Source: Teredinibacter purpureus
GTDB taxonomy: Bacteria; Pseudomonadota; Gammaproteobacteria; Pseudomonadales; Cellvibrionaceae
Assembly (NCBI RefSeq): GCF_014217335.1
Contig: NZ_CP060092.1
Location: 2,559,501-2,623,500, forward strand
Length of the DNA: 64,000 bases
Reading direction: 5' to 3'
Both the position numbers and the translations under genes were made by a program. Shown here piece after piece: positions 52,610-63,429 of this stretch. Under the pieces are notes generated by a model, which saw only the letters and a program-made list of their open reading frames with translations, did no database searches and was not told the origin of the DNA. Within the stretch, counting starts at the first letter, position 1. Each line of letters begins with the position of its first letter.

Positions 52610-53674
52610 ATGTTAACTGACATATTTGCCGATCGTTATCTCGGGATTGAAATGTGGCAGGCCTTCAATGACGTAGAAGAGCGATTTCTTGTACAAGGCT
52701 TTCGCATAGTTATCGAGCAGCTTATTCCTTATTACAGAGATGGAAAGGAAGTAGCGTCAGCTAAAGCCACCTGGATTTCCTTGCACGATAAGCTGAGTAT
52801 GGAGTTGGGGCTCGATGAACTAGCTCCTAAAGCATATCATTTCCAAACAACCTACAACGGAAATCCGGTAACTCATAGTGGTACTTGGACAATGGAGAAG
52901 GTCTGCAAAGACTTTGTTAACGCCAAGTATGACGGTATGGTTTCACCAGATAGATTTATCAAAGAGCGCCTTAGTTTCATTGAATTAGCTTTTCGCGAAC
53001 GCGAAAACCAAATCAATGATATAAATGAAAAACTACCTCAACAGCTCATTGAAGCCAGAATCGAGAGCAAGCGTGTCCGGCCGGGCGGTAGAGGAATGCG
53101 ATTGCCCGGAAACCGGGAGGATGGCTTGAAGGCATTTAACGAATCTATCAACCGCGCCTTTAGAGAGTCGGTAGAAGAATTAAACGAGCGAATGAGGCGT
53201 GCCAATTTCAATCTGCACTACCATAATGGCTTTATACAGATTTCTAATGATGAACTTATGAATGAGCAGGTTGAGGAGCCGTTCTGGGCTGTTATAAATT
53301 CTCCGCTTTGGGAGAATGTTGATATAGATATGAAAGAGGCTATCGACCTGCGAGACAGTAATGGTAGAGACCCAGCATTCTACGCGGCGCGAGCATTAGA
53401 AAGTACCATAAAGATAATATCCGATCAAAAGGGCTTCACGCACGGGGGCGAAAATGGAGCACACAATTACATCGAAAATCTCGGCAGCAAAAAGAATGGT
53501 GGTTACATTAATGAGTGGGAAAGGGAATCGCTAAAGTCATTCTTTACCGCCGTTAGAAATCCTTTTGGGCACGGCCCCGGCAGTGAAGACATGCCTAAGT
53601 TAACAGAGCAGCAAACAGATTGGGCAATAGAGTCTTGCATGTCTTGGATTAAGTCTTTAGTAAAGCGGATGTAA
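52610..53674 (+). CDS. AbiJ/HEPN-like abortive-infection-type protein (cassette 40)
   Basis: 354 residues, soluble. The C-terminal third (ALESTIKIISDQKGFTHGGE, LKSFFTAVRNPFGHGPGSED) carries the R-x4-H motif of HEPN RNases (Arg316, His321) in the AVRN..GHG context seen in AbiJ-type proteins. The N-terminal part is helical with a basic Gly-rich loop. HEPN proteins of this kind act in phage defence by RNA cleavage (known of family); activity here is inferred. Confidence 0.78.
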   Translation: MLTDIFADRYLGIEMWQAFNDVEERFLVQGFRIVIEQLIPYYRDGKEVASAKATWISLHDKLSMELGLDELAPKAYHFQTTYNGNPVTHSGTWTMEKVCKDFVNAKYDGMVSPDRFIKERLSFIELAFRERENQINDINEKLPQQLIEARIESKRVRPGGRGMRLPGNREDGLKAFNESINRAFRESVEELNERMRRANFNLHYHNGFIQISNDELMNEQVEEPFWAVINSPLWENVDIDMKEAIDLRDSNGRDPAFYAARALESTIKIISDQKGFTHGGENGAHNYIENLGSKKNGGYINEWERESLKSFFTAVRNPFGHGPGSEDMPKLTEQQTDWAIESCMSWIKSLVKRM

Positions 53675-53694
53675 CATATAACGTGCCAAGCAAA

Positions 53695-53808
53695 CACTAA
53701 CAAGGCTAGCAACCTGACACTGCATGCTACACTCCTTTTTGGTGTGGCTGCGCCACAATACACCAAAAATCCGCTACGCACGCAGTGCAGGTTCTAGCGG
53801 CGTTAAAT
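53695..53808 (+). repeat. attC of cassette 40
   Basis: 114 bp; R'' CACTAAC, R' GTTAAAT; arms GGCTAGCAACCTGACACTGC and its complement. Confidence 0.92.
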
Positions 53809-54334
53809 AGCTCGGCAACATACTATTTATACGGCGTGAAGATTTCAGTTTTAAACTTACATTTTTAGCTGTGTAGTGGTTTTAAATATTATGCTAGTTT
53901 CATAACGAAACAGTTCGTTTAGCTCTACCAGCATTAAACCGTGCAAACCACTCTAAAAGTCTGTTTTAGTATTTTAAGTTTTACTGGTTGCAAGCATATT
54001 TTAGTAACTCGTAAAAAGTGTTATTTTCGAGCGGGTAGTTTTAATGAAGAAAAAAGCAGAGCGGGGTAGTGATGTAAAGTTTACCGGTCGTTCTTCTTAG
54101 AGTTTTCAGGTTTAGCGTTTACGGGTGTTCATGTAGCGTTGTTCGCCACTTTGGTAGCAAGGCTCCATTTGCGTTCCGCAACGCAGTGTTGGTGTTGTTT
54201 GGTGTATCGCCATTTAACAAGGCCATCATGCTGCGCCAGCAAGCTGGCTGGACAAATTTTCCGTTGTTTTTTTTGTGCTTTAACGCTACGCTAGCACAAA
54301 AAAAACAACTCCAAATTTGCCGCATATGGCGGCG
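53803..54334 (+). repeat. Cassette 41, type C (copy 3 of 3)
   Basis: 532 bp, nearly identical to 47408-47938; mini-ORF at 54044-54100. Confidence 0.78.
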
Positions 54335-54340
54335 TTACTT
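54212..54340 (+). repeat. attC of cassette 41
   Basis: 129 bp; R'' ATTTAAC, R' GTTACTT. Confidence 0.92.
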
Positions 54341-54828
54341 GTCTATTAAAAAAGTTTGGTGTGTAGTTAAGTTTCAGTAGGGTGTTCCTAAATTCGTTAC
54401 CCTCCATCAAGTTTAGGTAAGCCACCTTTGGTCGCTTACAACGTGCTTCGAAAAAGGTAGATTTGGTAATCCGGTAAAGCTTCGTTGCAAAAAAGCGCAT
54501 CCAAGCTTTACCTAGCAAAGGGAGTTTGCGGCTTATTCCTCCCGTTTGTTCCTTTCTGTTGGTTGCCATAATCACTTGTTGTTTTGGGTCAATTTTATGC
54601 CTTCTGTTTTGGCTATCCCACGGTTATAGTTGGGTCTAACCAAAGCTTCAGGCTTTTTAAAAAAATACAGCAATTGGCGTAGCAGCGTAGTTAAAAGTGA
54701 GTAGGTGTTTGGTACAAGTAACAAATCGCTGCACACGGACGCATATTGCTACGCTCGTTTTTATGTATGTCGCGGTGCTCCATTTTACATAAAAACGCTC
54801 TCCGCAATATGCGCCGGTGAGCTCGGCG
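54335..54828 (+). repeat. Cassette 42, type B (copy 3 of 3)
   Basis: 494 bp, nearly identical to 40084-40578, here placed after a type C cassette. Confidence 0.78.
54473..54512 (+). ncRNA. Conserved hairpin of type B cassette, copy 3
   Basis: GGTAAAGCTT stem kept; loop reads AAAAAAGCGCA instead of AAAAAAGTGCA. Confidence 0.5.
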
Positions 54829-54834
54829 TTATGC
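54716..54834 (+). repeat. attC of cassette 42
   Basis: 119 bp; inverse core AAGTAAC, R' GTTATGC. Confidence 0.9.
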
Positions 54835-54852
54835 GAATATGAGGATTACATT

Positions 54853-55320
54853 TTGAATGCAAAGCTTAAAATAATTTCGTTACTTACGGCTTTGACGATC
54901 ACGAACTTTGCTATGGCTTCAGAGTGCGATAAATCTTGTAAAAAGCATCTCGTAGAGAATTATTTTTCGCTTTTAGGCGAGGTTTACAAGAAAGAATCGA
55001 AATCTGAGGATATCGTAAAATTATTCGATCTATTTCATTCTGATGTACGGTATGAACATATTGAATATCAGGCAAATTTCAACAAATTGGAATGGCAACA
55101 GGCTTTTACCGAAAACCAAAACCGAGGAGCATATGGCGCGTCCAAAAATAGCGTGATCTCAGTTAAGAACTATATTTTTGGCAAAAACCATATTGCAATT
55201 GAATACAGCTACGGAGAGATCTCCGAAACAGGCGATTGGACTCCCAAAGGCGACCAGAATCTTTTGGCCCTTTTCGGGTTTAGTGGGCGAAAAATTAGTT
55301 TGGTTAGAGAGTACTGGTAG
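54853..55320 (+). CDS. Secreted SnoaL/NTF2-like protein (cassette 43)
   Basis: 155 residues from TTG 54853 (GAGGA 7 bases upstream). Signal peptide (IISLLTALTITNFAMA), then an NTF2-like fold (LFHSDVRYEHIEYQANFNKL, HIAIEYSYGEI, LLALFGFSGRKISLVREYW). Enzymatic role unknown. Confidence 0.78.
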   Translation: MNAKLKIISLLTALTITNFAMASECDKSCKKHLVENYFSLLGEVYKKESKSEDIVKLFDLFHSDVRYEHIEYQANFNKLEWQQAFTENQNRGAYGASKNSVISVKNYIFGKNHIAIEYSYGEISETGDWTPKGDQNLLALFGFSGRKISLVREYW

Positions 55321-55322
55321 TT

Positions 55323-55436
55323 GCATAACAAATCGGTCAAATTGACCCCCATTACTTCGCTTCGTTTTGCGGTGGCTTCGCCACTCTACCGCAAAACTCC
55401 GTTACGCAACGGGGGCAATTTACCAAGGCGTTATGA
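55323..55436 (+). repeat. attC of cassette 43
   Basis: 114 bp; R'' GCATAAC, R' GTTATGA. Confidence 0.92.
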
Positions 55437-55446
55437 ATTCTAATCG

Positions 55447-55797
55447 ATGAAAGAGATAATCCTAAAAACAGATATAGAAAATGCTAGCTTTTATATTTCG
55501 TCTCTAGCAATTGGAATACTAGAAGGAATGAAATCTGGTGGTGTTCCTCTTGAATGCGGTACTTGGAGTTTGGCTCGTCCAATCTTCTGGCAGGCACTCG
55601 AAGAATGTGTAGAAATAGATTGCCGTCTGGTTGATTGGGTTTCTTCATTGGATGAATTGGATGCACTACAAAATCTTGATGGTAGTGCTTATAAGGCTAT
55701 TGATGAACTTATAGGCTTACTAAAAATCAGCCAAGAGAAATCACTCAAGGGTAATCCTTCACTTGCAATATCTTCGGTGGTGCAAACAAATTCATAA
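55447..55797 (+). CDS. Helical hypothetical protein (cassette 44)
   Basis: 116 residues, soluble, helical (SFYISSLAIGILEGMKSGGV; YKAIDELIGLLKISQEKS). Unknown. Confidence 0.74.
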   Translation: MKEIILKTDIENASFYISSLAIGILEGMKSGGVPLECGTWSLARPIFWQALEECVEIDCRLVDWVSSLDELDALQNLDGSAYKAIDELIGLLKISQEKSLKGNPSLAISSVVQTNS

Positions 55798-55920
55798 CAA
55801 GGCCAGCCACAATCGCCAGCAAGCTGGCTGGACCTCCGCTGCGTTGCTTCATTTTTGCTTTAACGCTACGCTAGCACAAATAAATCAACCCAGCTCCGGC
55901 CTGTGCTGGCGGCGTTAAAG
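55792..55920 (+). repeat. attC of cassette 44
   Basis: 129 bp; inverse core TCATAAC, R' GTTAAAG. Confidence 0.9.
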
Positions 55921-56234
55921 GCTGTTCGTGGTTTTAGGGTTTTCCACCAACGAGTTAGCAGTGATCGTCCGCCTCTTTCAGTCCGTGTGTTTAACCGGTA
56001 AAGTGTCTTGTAATAAAGACCGCGTCAACGTGGCACCAATGGAGGGTTTAGCGTGTTGTATCCATCTCAATCCATCCGTTCCCTGTGTTCCGTTTTGTCG
56101 TCAACTAATAATCAAGGGCAGTGCTTCGCATTTGTTTGTGCCGGGCTAAGTCCAGCACAATTAGCTAATACAGTGCTGCCCTTAACAAGTTTAGCCATGC
56201 GACGCCCAAAAGGCGGGCGCACATGCTAAAGGCG
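55915..56234 (+). repeat. Cassette 45, type A (copy 3 of 3)
   Basis: 320 bp; one G-to-T difference from the other copies seen at 56006 (GTGGCTTG to GTGTCTTG). Confidence 0.8.
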
Positions 56235-56240
56235 TTATAC
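56180..56240 (+). repeat. attC of cassette 45
   Basis: 61 bp; inverse core CCTTAAC, R' GTTATAC. Confidence 0.88.
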
Positions 56241-56266
56241 GCTTAAGATAGTGCAAAGGAATCAAT

Positions 56267-57130
56267 ATGAGTGACAAACCAACAGTATTTATTGCTTCTT
56301 CATCTGAAGCTATTTCAGTTGCGGAAGCTGTTCATATAAAGCTTGGGCAAGAAATGAGGGTAAAGCTGTGGGAAAATGCTTTTGATTTGTCGTCGATTAC
56401 GATTACCACCCTTATAGGAAAGACAAAAGAAGCAGACTATGCTGTCTTTGTGTTCCATCCTGACGACAAAACTCTAATAAGAGAAAAAGAATATAGCTCG
56501 GTAAGAGACAATGTTGTTCTAGAGCTAGGAATGTTTATCGGTGCGCTGGGGCTTGAAAAATGCTTCATTTTGGTTCCAAAATCAGCAGAAACTACCTTTC
56601 GATTACCTACAGATCTTGCAGGCGTAACCGCTACTTTTTACGACGACCAAGAGCCTGACTTAACAGATGCAGTTACAGGAAGTTGCGCAAAGATAAAGCA
56701 GTCTGTTAAAAAACTTGAAGCTGCTAAAACCAAGACAGAGACTACCAGTGAGGCTGAAACTTTAAGGCAGCAGCTGCACAGCACGCAATCACAAATATGG
56801 AGTATGAATCACGACATCCAGCGAGCAAATGAGCAATCTCAATCTCTATTAGAATCAATCAAACTTCATTTCTTTTCAATTGCAAAACCAGCTACCCCGG
56901 CAGAAATAAAGGCTTGGGAAGATGGTGCAAAAGCCAGCTACCTTAAAGAAGTAAAAATCCGGGATCATGGTGTGTACTTTGTAGATAGAGAAGTGATTAT
57001 CCCCCCACTTCATGGCGCTGGATCAATTTCAATTATCGTCAATTCGGGCGTAAAGGTTTATGGAATAGACAAATGGAGTCATAACAGCATCTACTATATG
57101 GATGGGTTCAGAACCGATGCGCGCGTATAA
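56267..57130 (+). CDS. TIR-like nucleotide-binding (PF10137-type) protein (cassette 46)
   Basis: 287 residues. Residues 5-135 match the PF10137 TIR-like family: PTVFIASSSEAISVAEAVH, ADYAVFVFHPDD, VRDNVVLELGMFIGALGLEK (Arg80, Asn82 and the likely catalytic Glu86), LPTDLAGVTATFYDD. A coiled-coil segment (150-200) and a C-terminal beta domain follow. TIR-like domains of this family occur as NAD-degrading effectors in CBASS and Pycsar defence (known); no cyclase is adjacent here, so the trigger is unclear. Confidence 0.85.
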   Translation: MSDKPTVFIASSSEAISVAEAVHIKLGQEMRVKLWENAFDLSSITITTLIGKTKEADYAVFVFHPDDKTLIREKEYSSVRDNVVLELGMFIGALGLEKCFILVPKSAETTFRLPTDLAGVTATFYDDQEPDLTDAVTGSCAKIKQSVKKLEAAKTKTETTSEAETLRQQLHSTQSQIWSMNHDIQRANEQSQSLLESIKLHFFSIAKPATPAEIKAWEDGAKASYLKEVKIRDHGVYFVDREVIIPPLHGAGSISIIVNSGVKVYGIDKWSHNSIYYMDGFRTDARV

Positions 57131-57211
57131 CAAAGCTATCAAAAATCGTTCCGGCCAAAAAACGGCCTCCACTGGACGCGCTAACGCGCGCCTTTTATAG
57201 CGGCGTTATGT
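57125..57211 (+). repeat. attC of cassette 46
   Basis: 87 bp; R'' GTATAAC, R' GTTATGT. Confidence 0.9.
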
Positions 57212-57494
57212 AAATAATATGAATAAATATTTGCAGGTGATTTTAGTTTCTATCATAACAGTGAAATCTTATGCGGTTTCACTCGATGGAACTTGGCTGG
57301 AAGATAAAGAGAAATCATTCGAATGGAATTCTCTTCATAGCAAAGCAGATACTGAAAGGCTGGAGAAGTTGAGAGCAATAATGGGGCATATGTATATAAC
57401 TGTTAACGCCAATGTAAAAATGACCCACTAACGCCAAACGAAAATTGACCCACCTGAGGCACTATAGCCGCCGGATTAATAGCTAGGCGGTGAC

Positions 57495-59290
<1,796 letters not shown>

Positions 59291-59673
59291 ACGGGGTGGG
59301 TCAGTTTTACTTTGGCGATAATCGGTAAAAGTGGGTCAGTTTTAAGCTGGCGTTGACATATAACCTACAAGGATGGAGTGATGTGTCAGTTTTTCGAGCC
59401 CTATACTGTAAAGTACAATGGAAAGGTAACAGAGGTTGCTCGCTTATCAACAACGCTCGCTAACTATGAAGTATTAGAGAAAAATGAATTTGGGTTTGCA
59501 TTGAAAGTGACGTATGAAAATAAAACGGACGCTATAGATATGCTAATTTACGAGAGTGAGAGAAGTCATTATGGGGTTCGCTTAACCACGGAAGACTTTG
59601 GAATGCCGGGAACTAGAGTATATTTTAAGAAGGTGGCGCCTGTAAAATGGGGCTTTGATTGCGGCGAGTAATT

Positions 59674-59786
59674 ACATAACAAGGCCATCAAATTGACCGC
59701 CGAAGCTACGCACTTTTTTGTGTAAGCTTCGCTATTTCACACAAAAAACCGCTACGCTACGGCGTCAATTTATGGCGGCGTTAGGC
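59674..59786 (+). repeat. attC of cassette 47
   Basis: 113 bp; R'' ACATAAC, R' GTTAGGC; arms GGCCATCAAATTGACCGCCG and its complement. Confidence 0.92.
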
Positions 59787-59796
59787 ATTAAGACAT

Positions 59797-60177
59797 ATGA
59801 AAAACATATTTATATTTATCGGGGTTTTTATTGCCGCATGTACAAGTGGTGTTATTACCAGTATTTTCGTCACGATGAATCAAAACGAAGCAATATTAGT
59901 GAGAGCGGCAAGTATTGGAGAGGTACTTTTTTCACCAGAATCCGAACAATCAGATTTTGAAATACAAGCCGGTTTAGCGAATAATATTGTGGAATACGTT
60001 AATAACGACGATTTTGAAGGTCTTTTGTCTTTAGCTTGTATTAACTTAATGTTTAGCGCAGAAGAACTTAATCCGGAAGTATGGAAAGGTGCAAATAAAT
60101 ACAAGTACGCGGTGGAAGTACGCGATAAATCAATGAATAACTTGATTGATCTTCGTAAAAGAGGTTACTGCGAATAA
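59797..60177 (+). CDS. Single-TM protein, paralogue of cassette 32 (cassette 48)
   Basis: 126 residues, the same length as the protein at 47951 and the same layout: FIFIGVFIAACTSGVITSIF anchor, helical outer part, LLSLACINLMFSAEELNPEV, Cys near the C-terminus. Function unknown. Confidence 0.76.
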   Translation: MKNIFIFIGVFIAACTSGVITSIFVTMNQNEAILVRAASIGEVLFSPESEQSDFEIQAGLANNIVEYVNNDDFEGLLSLACINLMFSAEELNPEVWKGANKYKYAVEVRDKSMNNLIDLRKRGYCE

Positions 60178-60178
60178 T

Positions 60179-60292
60179 GCCTAACAATTTGCTTCATTTG
60201 ACGCAGCGGTCTACGCGATTTTTGTGTATTCGCGTTGCTCATTATCACACAAAAACACTACAACCGCTGCGCAACTGAGCAAGGCGTTAAAA
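60179..60292 (+). repeat. attC of cassette 48
   Basis: 114 bp; R'' GCCTAAC, R' GTTAAAA. Confidence 0.9.
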
Positions 60293-60304
60293 CTCAGAGT
60301 CATT

Positions 60305-60598
60305 ATGAGCAAGAATAAAGAATACTTACTTAGTGTTTCAACAGATAAAGATGGAAGCCAGGTTTTTATCCATGCTGACATAAATGGAATCTTGGCTTTA
60401 GAAAAAAGCATCGCATTTCTTAAGAGAAAGCTTGCTGAAAACGAGTGTGATCATGATCATTTTCATTCTGAGTCATGGGCTGGTGATGAGCTCTCCGAAA
60501 CAATGTTGGAACAGGAGAAGGAGGCGGGCTGTAAACAAGTACATCACGTCAAAATATATGGATGGAATCAAGAGTGGAAAATAAATCACAATTTGTAG
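60305..60598 (+). CDS. Imm32-like small protein (cassette 49)
   Basis: 97 residues from the ATG at 60305. VFIHADINGILALEKSIAFL then ECDHDHFHSESWAGDELSE matches the N-G-L..L...L..H.H.H pattern of Imm32-type immunity proteins. No toxin is visible nearby. Tentative. Confidence 0.7.
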   Translation: MSKNKEYLLSVSTDKDGSQVFIHADINGILALEKSIAFLKRKLAENECDHDHFHSESWAGDELSETMLEQEKEAGCKQVHHVKIYGWNQEWKINHNL

Positions 60599-60602
60599 TA
60601 CG

Positions 60603-60729
60603 TTTTAACAAGGTTAGCCAACCTCGCCCGCAAGCGGGCTGGACCTCCGTTCCGGTATTTGTTTGTGTTGGCCGCTTACGCTAACACAAACAAATACCTA
60701 CACTACGGCCGTTGCTAACGGCGTTAGGC
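60603..60729 (+). repeat. attC of cassette 49
   Basis: 127 bp; inverse core TTTTAAC, R' GTTAGGC. Confidence 0.9.
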
Positions 60730-60736
60730 TAAAAAC

Positions 60737-61231
60737 ATGAGGGAGCGTTGGAGCTTTAAGTCAATAATTGCAATTTCTTTAATTGGTTTTTTATCTGTAT
60801 TGCTCGCAATGTCATATAACTCCATTTTGTTGGGGTTTGTAGTATTTATATTTGGATTCTTTTTTTGGATATTGTTAGTTAATTATCTTTCTGTGGTTTT
60901 ATGTGGGCGTGAGTTTAAGTGTTTCATATATCAAGTGGGCGAGGAAAGGGATGTTCCAAATATAGAGATTTACGCAAATGGTTGGTTTGTATATAAAGAG
61001 TACAAAGACCTTGCTACTGTTTTCGTAACAAATGAAGGATTACATATATATCGAATGGGCTTATGCTCTGTTCATCTGGGTTGGAATAGTTTCGAGCGCA
61101 TTATTATTCATAACGAAAAATCCCCTCTTATGGCTACTGTGGAAATATTCAAAAATGGTCTACGGAATAGAGATTTATTAATACCTTGGGATGTTCAGTT
61201 AACAGAAATGCTCCCGTCAAGCAAGGTTTAA
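60737..61231 (+). CDS. Two-TM protein with PH-like domain (cassette 50)
   Basis: 164 residues; two spans (IIAISLIGFLSVLLAMSY, ILLGFVVFIFGFFFWILLV) and a strand-rich cytoplasmic domain (TVFVTNEGLHIYRMGLCSVH, WNSFERIIIH) of bacterial PH type. Unknown role. Confidence 0.75.
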   Translation: MRERWSFKSIIAISLIGFLSVLLAMSYNSILLGFVVFIFGFFFWILLVNYLSVVLCGREFKCFIYQVGEERDVPNIEIYANGWFVYKEYKDLATVFVTNEGLHIYRMGLCSVHLGWNSFERIIIHNEKSPLMATVEIFKNGLRNRDLLIPWDVQLTEMLPSSKV

Positions 61232-61256
61232 ATGTTAAGTAAGGGCTATATCAATA

Positions 61257-61360
61257 GCCTAACAAATGTGTCAAGAAGGACAGTTTTTCCGTCGCTCGTT
61301 TTGTGCTTAAATAGCACAAAACAATCAACTCCAAAACTGCCTCTTACACAGGCGTTAAAC
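61257..61360 (+). repeat. attC of cassette 50
   Basis: 104 bp; R'' GCCTAAC, R' GTTAAAC. Confidence 0.9.
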
Positions 61361-61374
61361 ACCAAGAGATAGTC

Positions 61375-61872
61375 ATGAGAACATTTTCTGAAAAATATCT
61401 TGGCGGAAGTAAGGTTCACGAAGATAGATACAAAATAGATGTCATAGTACTAGAAAAATATATGGCGTTTTCTACTGAAATATTGAGATTGGCGTTATTG
61501 GGAATAGCTGTATATGGGTTTTTAGTATCTAACATCGTGCTGGAAATCGGGGAGAGCGGTCTGTTAGCTCTCAATGCCAATATGAGCTCGGTAGTTTTTC
61601 TTTTTTTGGGTCCAATTGCTTTTTTACTTTCTTCCTTGGCGGCTCTTGCGCACAGGTTTTACTCATCTGATTGCCTAGCGCACTATGTGCGGATACTACG
61701 CCTTAGTGAGGCTGAGGGTAATGAAAAATTGAAAACAGAGAAAGATAGCCTAGAAAAAGATGGGAAGCGTTGCAAGAACCTAATTATTGCTTTATGCATC
61801 TTTTTAGTTCTCGGTGCTTTCTTAGCTGTTTGTTCATTTGGTATTGTCCTAAACGGGGGAGTACATGTTTAA
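61375..61872 (+). CDS. Three-TM protein (cassette 51)
   Basis: 165 residues; spans ALLGIAVYGFLVSNIVLEIG, VVFLFLGPIAFLLSSLAALA and IIALCIFLVLGAFLAVCSFG, with a charged loop (EAEGNEKLKTEKDSLEKDGK). Unknown; the layout is like small SLATT-type membrane effectors but no signature is certain. Confidence 0.74.
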   Translation: MRTFSEKYLGGSKVHEDRYKIDVIVLEKYMAFSTEILRLALLGIAVYGFLVSNIVLEIGESGLLALNANMSSVVFLFLGPIAFLLSSLAALAHRFYSSDCLAHYVRILRLSEAEGNEKLKTEKDSLEKDGKRCKNLIIALCIFLVLGAFLAVCSFGIVLNGGVHV

Positions 61873-61992
61873 CAAGGTTAGCCAACCTCGCCCGCAAGCG
61901 GGCTGGACCTCCGTTCCGGTATTTTTATGCGTTTATCGCTACGCTAACGCACAAAAACACCTACACTACGGCCGTTGCTAACGGCGTTAGCA
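61867..61992 (+). repeat. attC of cassette 51
   Basis: 126 bp; R'' GTTTAAC, R' GTTAGCA. Confidence 0.92.
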
Positions 61993-61999
61993 CTACATT

Positions 62000-62383
62000 A
62001 TGGAAGAACATACACCATACGAAGAGAGAACAAAAAGGCAGCCAGATTTCATCGTTGAATATGAAATTAATTTAGCCGAAGAAATAAAAAGCGCTAAGCC
62101 TGGGCAAGGAATGAGAGTGGACTTTCTCTATGATGGAGACGACCCTCAGATTGAAGGCGTTCACATGATCTGGCCAGAAATTCTTGATGAGAATGGCAAG
62201 GTTATAACGGATACCACGCCGGGTAATATTCCCCAAAAAGGTTATGCGAATATGTGGGTGTTGAGTGATGAGCGTCGAGAGTACCATCATAAAAGGCTTA
62301 AAATTGGTACAAAAGGTACTTGGTGGCGTGGTGGTCGTGTTGCTTATGTTACGGTGGTTCAAGTCAATGCGCTCAAGTGCTAA
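62000..62383 (+). CDS. Hypothetical protein (cassette 52)
   Basis: 127 residues, soluble, beta-rich with many Trp/Gly (GQGMRVDFLYDGDDPQIEGV, IGTKGTWWRGGRVAYVTVVQ). Unknown. Confidence 0.75.
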   Translation: MEEHTPYEERTKRQPDFIVEYEINLAEEIKSAKPGQGMRVDFLYDGDDPQIEGVHMIWPEILDENGKVITDTTPGNIPQKGYANMWVLSDERREYHHKRLKIGTKGTWWRGGRVAYVTVVQVNALKC

Positions 62384-62479
62384 CAAAGCTGTCAAATTGA
62401 CAGTTTTTCCGTCGCTCCTTTTTGTGCTTAATAGCACAAACGGGCTCCTACAAAACTGCAATTTACAGCGGCGTTATGT
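62378..62479 (+). repeat. attC of cassette 52
   Basis: 102 bp; inverse core TGCTAAC, R' GTTATGT. Confidence 0.9.
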
Positions 62480-62489
62480 GTAAATTGAA

Positions 62490-62825
62490 ATGAGCATTTT
62501 CATTTGGCTAGTATTAGGGTTTTTCTTAGCCGTAGGAATCTACCTGTTTAAAAAATGGAATCTTCGTCCAGTTAATTGGGAACCTGAAGAAGTTTCAAAG
62601 CTACTTCTCTCGTGGCTCGATGATAATATTGATGATCGAGCCTGGGATTATTTTGAGTCTTGTGAAATCGCCAACCCAAAACTAGAAGCAATTCGGCAGC
62701 GTGCTTTAGATGCCGTGTATTTTGAATCGCCCTTTATCGTGTCTACTAGGCAAAATGGCCTACGCCTAAATGAAAAAGGCAAAGAGTTATTCCAAGAGCT
62801 AAGAGAAAAATGCTTAGAGATTTAA
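62490..62825 (+). CDS. Single-anchor protein (cassette 53)
   Basis: 111 residues; N-terminal span IFIWLVLGFFLAVGIYLFKK, then a helical domain (EEVSKLLLSWLDDNIDDRAW). Unknown. Confidence 0.75.
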   Translation: MSIFIWLVLGFFLAVGIYLFKKWNLRPVNWEPEEVSKLLLSWLDDNIDDRAWDYFESCEIANPKLEAIRQRALDAVYFESPFIVSTRQNGLRLNEKGKELFQELREKCLEI

Positions 62826-62838
62826 TGTCAATACCCAC

Positions 62839-62934
62839 ACATAACAATACGCACCACGTTCGCACAGCGGTAAAGCTGCTGTGCCGGACAAGCCTACGCG
62901 ATGCTTCGGCTTGCCCGTGTGCTTTGCGTTAGGT
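62839..62934 (+). repeat. attC of cassette 53
   Basis: 96 bp; R'' ACATAAC, R' GTTAGGT; arms ACGCACCACGTTCGCACAGC unlike the neighbours. Confidence 0.85.
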
Positions 62935-62948
62935 GAGTCAGGGAGCAC

Positions 62949-63305
62949 ATGAAAAAGAAATTATTTTATATAGTAATACTGCTATCCTTGATCGGATGTA
63001 AAACCGAATACAAGGAATTTTCAGAAAAAATTAGCGCAGGCGTAACCGCTGAGGAAGTAGAGATATTCTTAAGTGAAAATACTATTTCTTATCAATATAT
63101 AAGCTGTAACGAACTAGCCGAGCTTATTAGCTCCGTTAAAAAAGAGTGTATTGGTGATAACTCGCGTGGTGTGATCAAGGGTATAGTCAATGATGGCTCA
63201 TATATGCTCGGTATGGGTTCCTCCGATGTATATTTTCAGCTTGAAATTGGTGCAGGAGGAAAGGTTGTAGATGTTTACACTGATACCATTTATACCTTTC
63301 TGTAA
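62949..63305 (+). CDS. Lipoprotein (cassette 54)
   Basis: 118 residues; lipobox LIGC in FYIVILLSLIGC; small alpha/beta mature domain. Unknown. Confidence 0.78.
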   Translation: MKKKLFYIVILLSLIGCKTEYKEFSEKISAGVTAEEVEIFLSENTISYQYISCNELAELISSVKKECIGDNSRGVIKGIVNDGSYMLGMGSSDVYFQLEIGAGGKVVDVYTDTIYTFL

Positions 63306-63308
63306 ATC

Positions 63309-63422
63309 ACCTAACAAGTTTGTCAACAGGACATTTTTTGCTGCGCTCCGTTTTGCGGTGGCTTCGCCACTTTACCGCAAAACTACGCTACACAAAAAAT
63401 GCCTGTTACAAAGGCGTTATGA
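63309..63422 (+). repeat. attC of cassette 54
   Basis: 114 bp; R'' ACCTAAC, R' GTTATGA. Confidence 0.92.
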
Positions 63423-63429
63423 GTAAATT

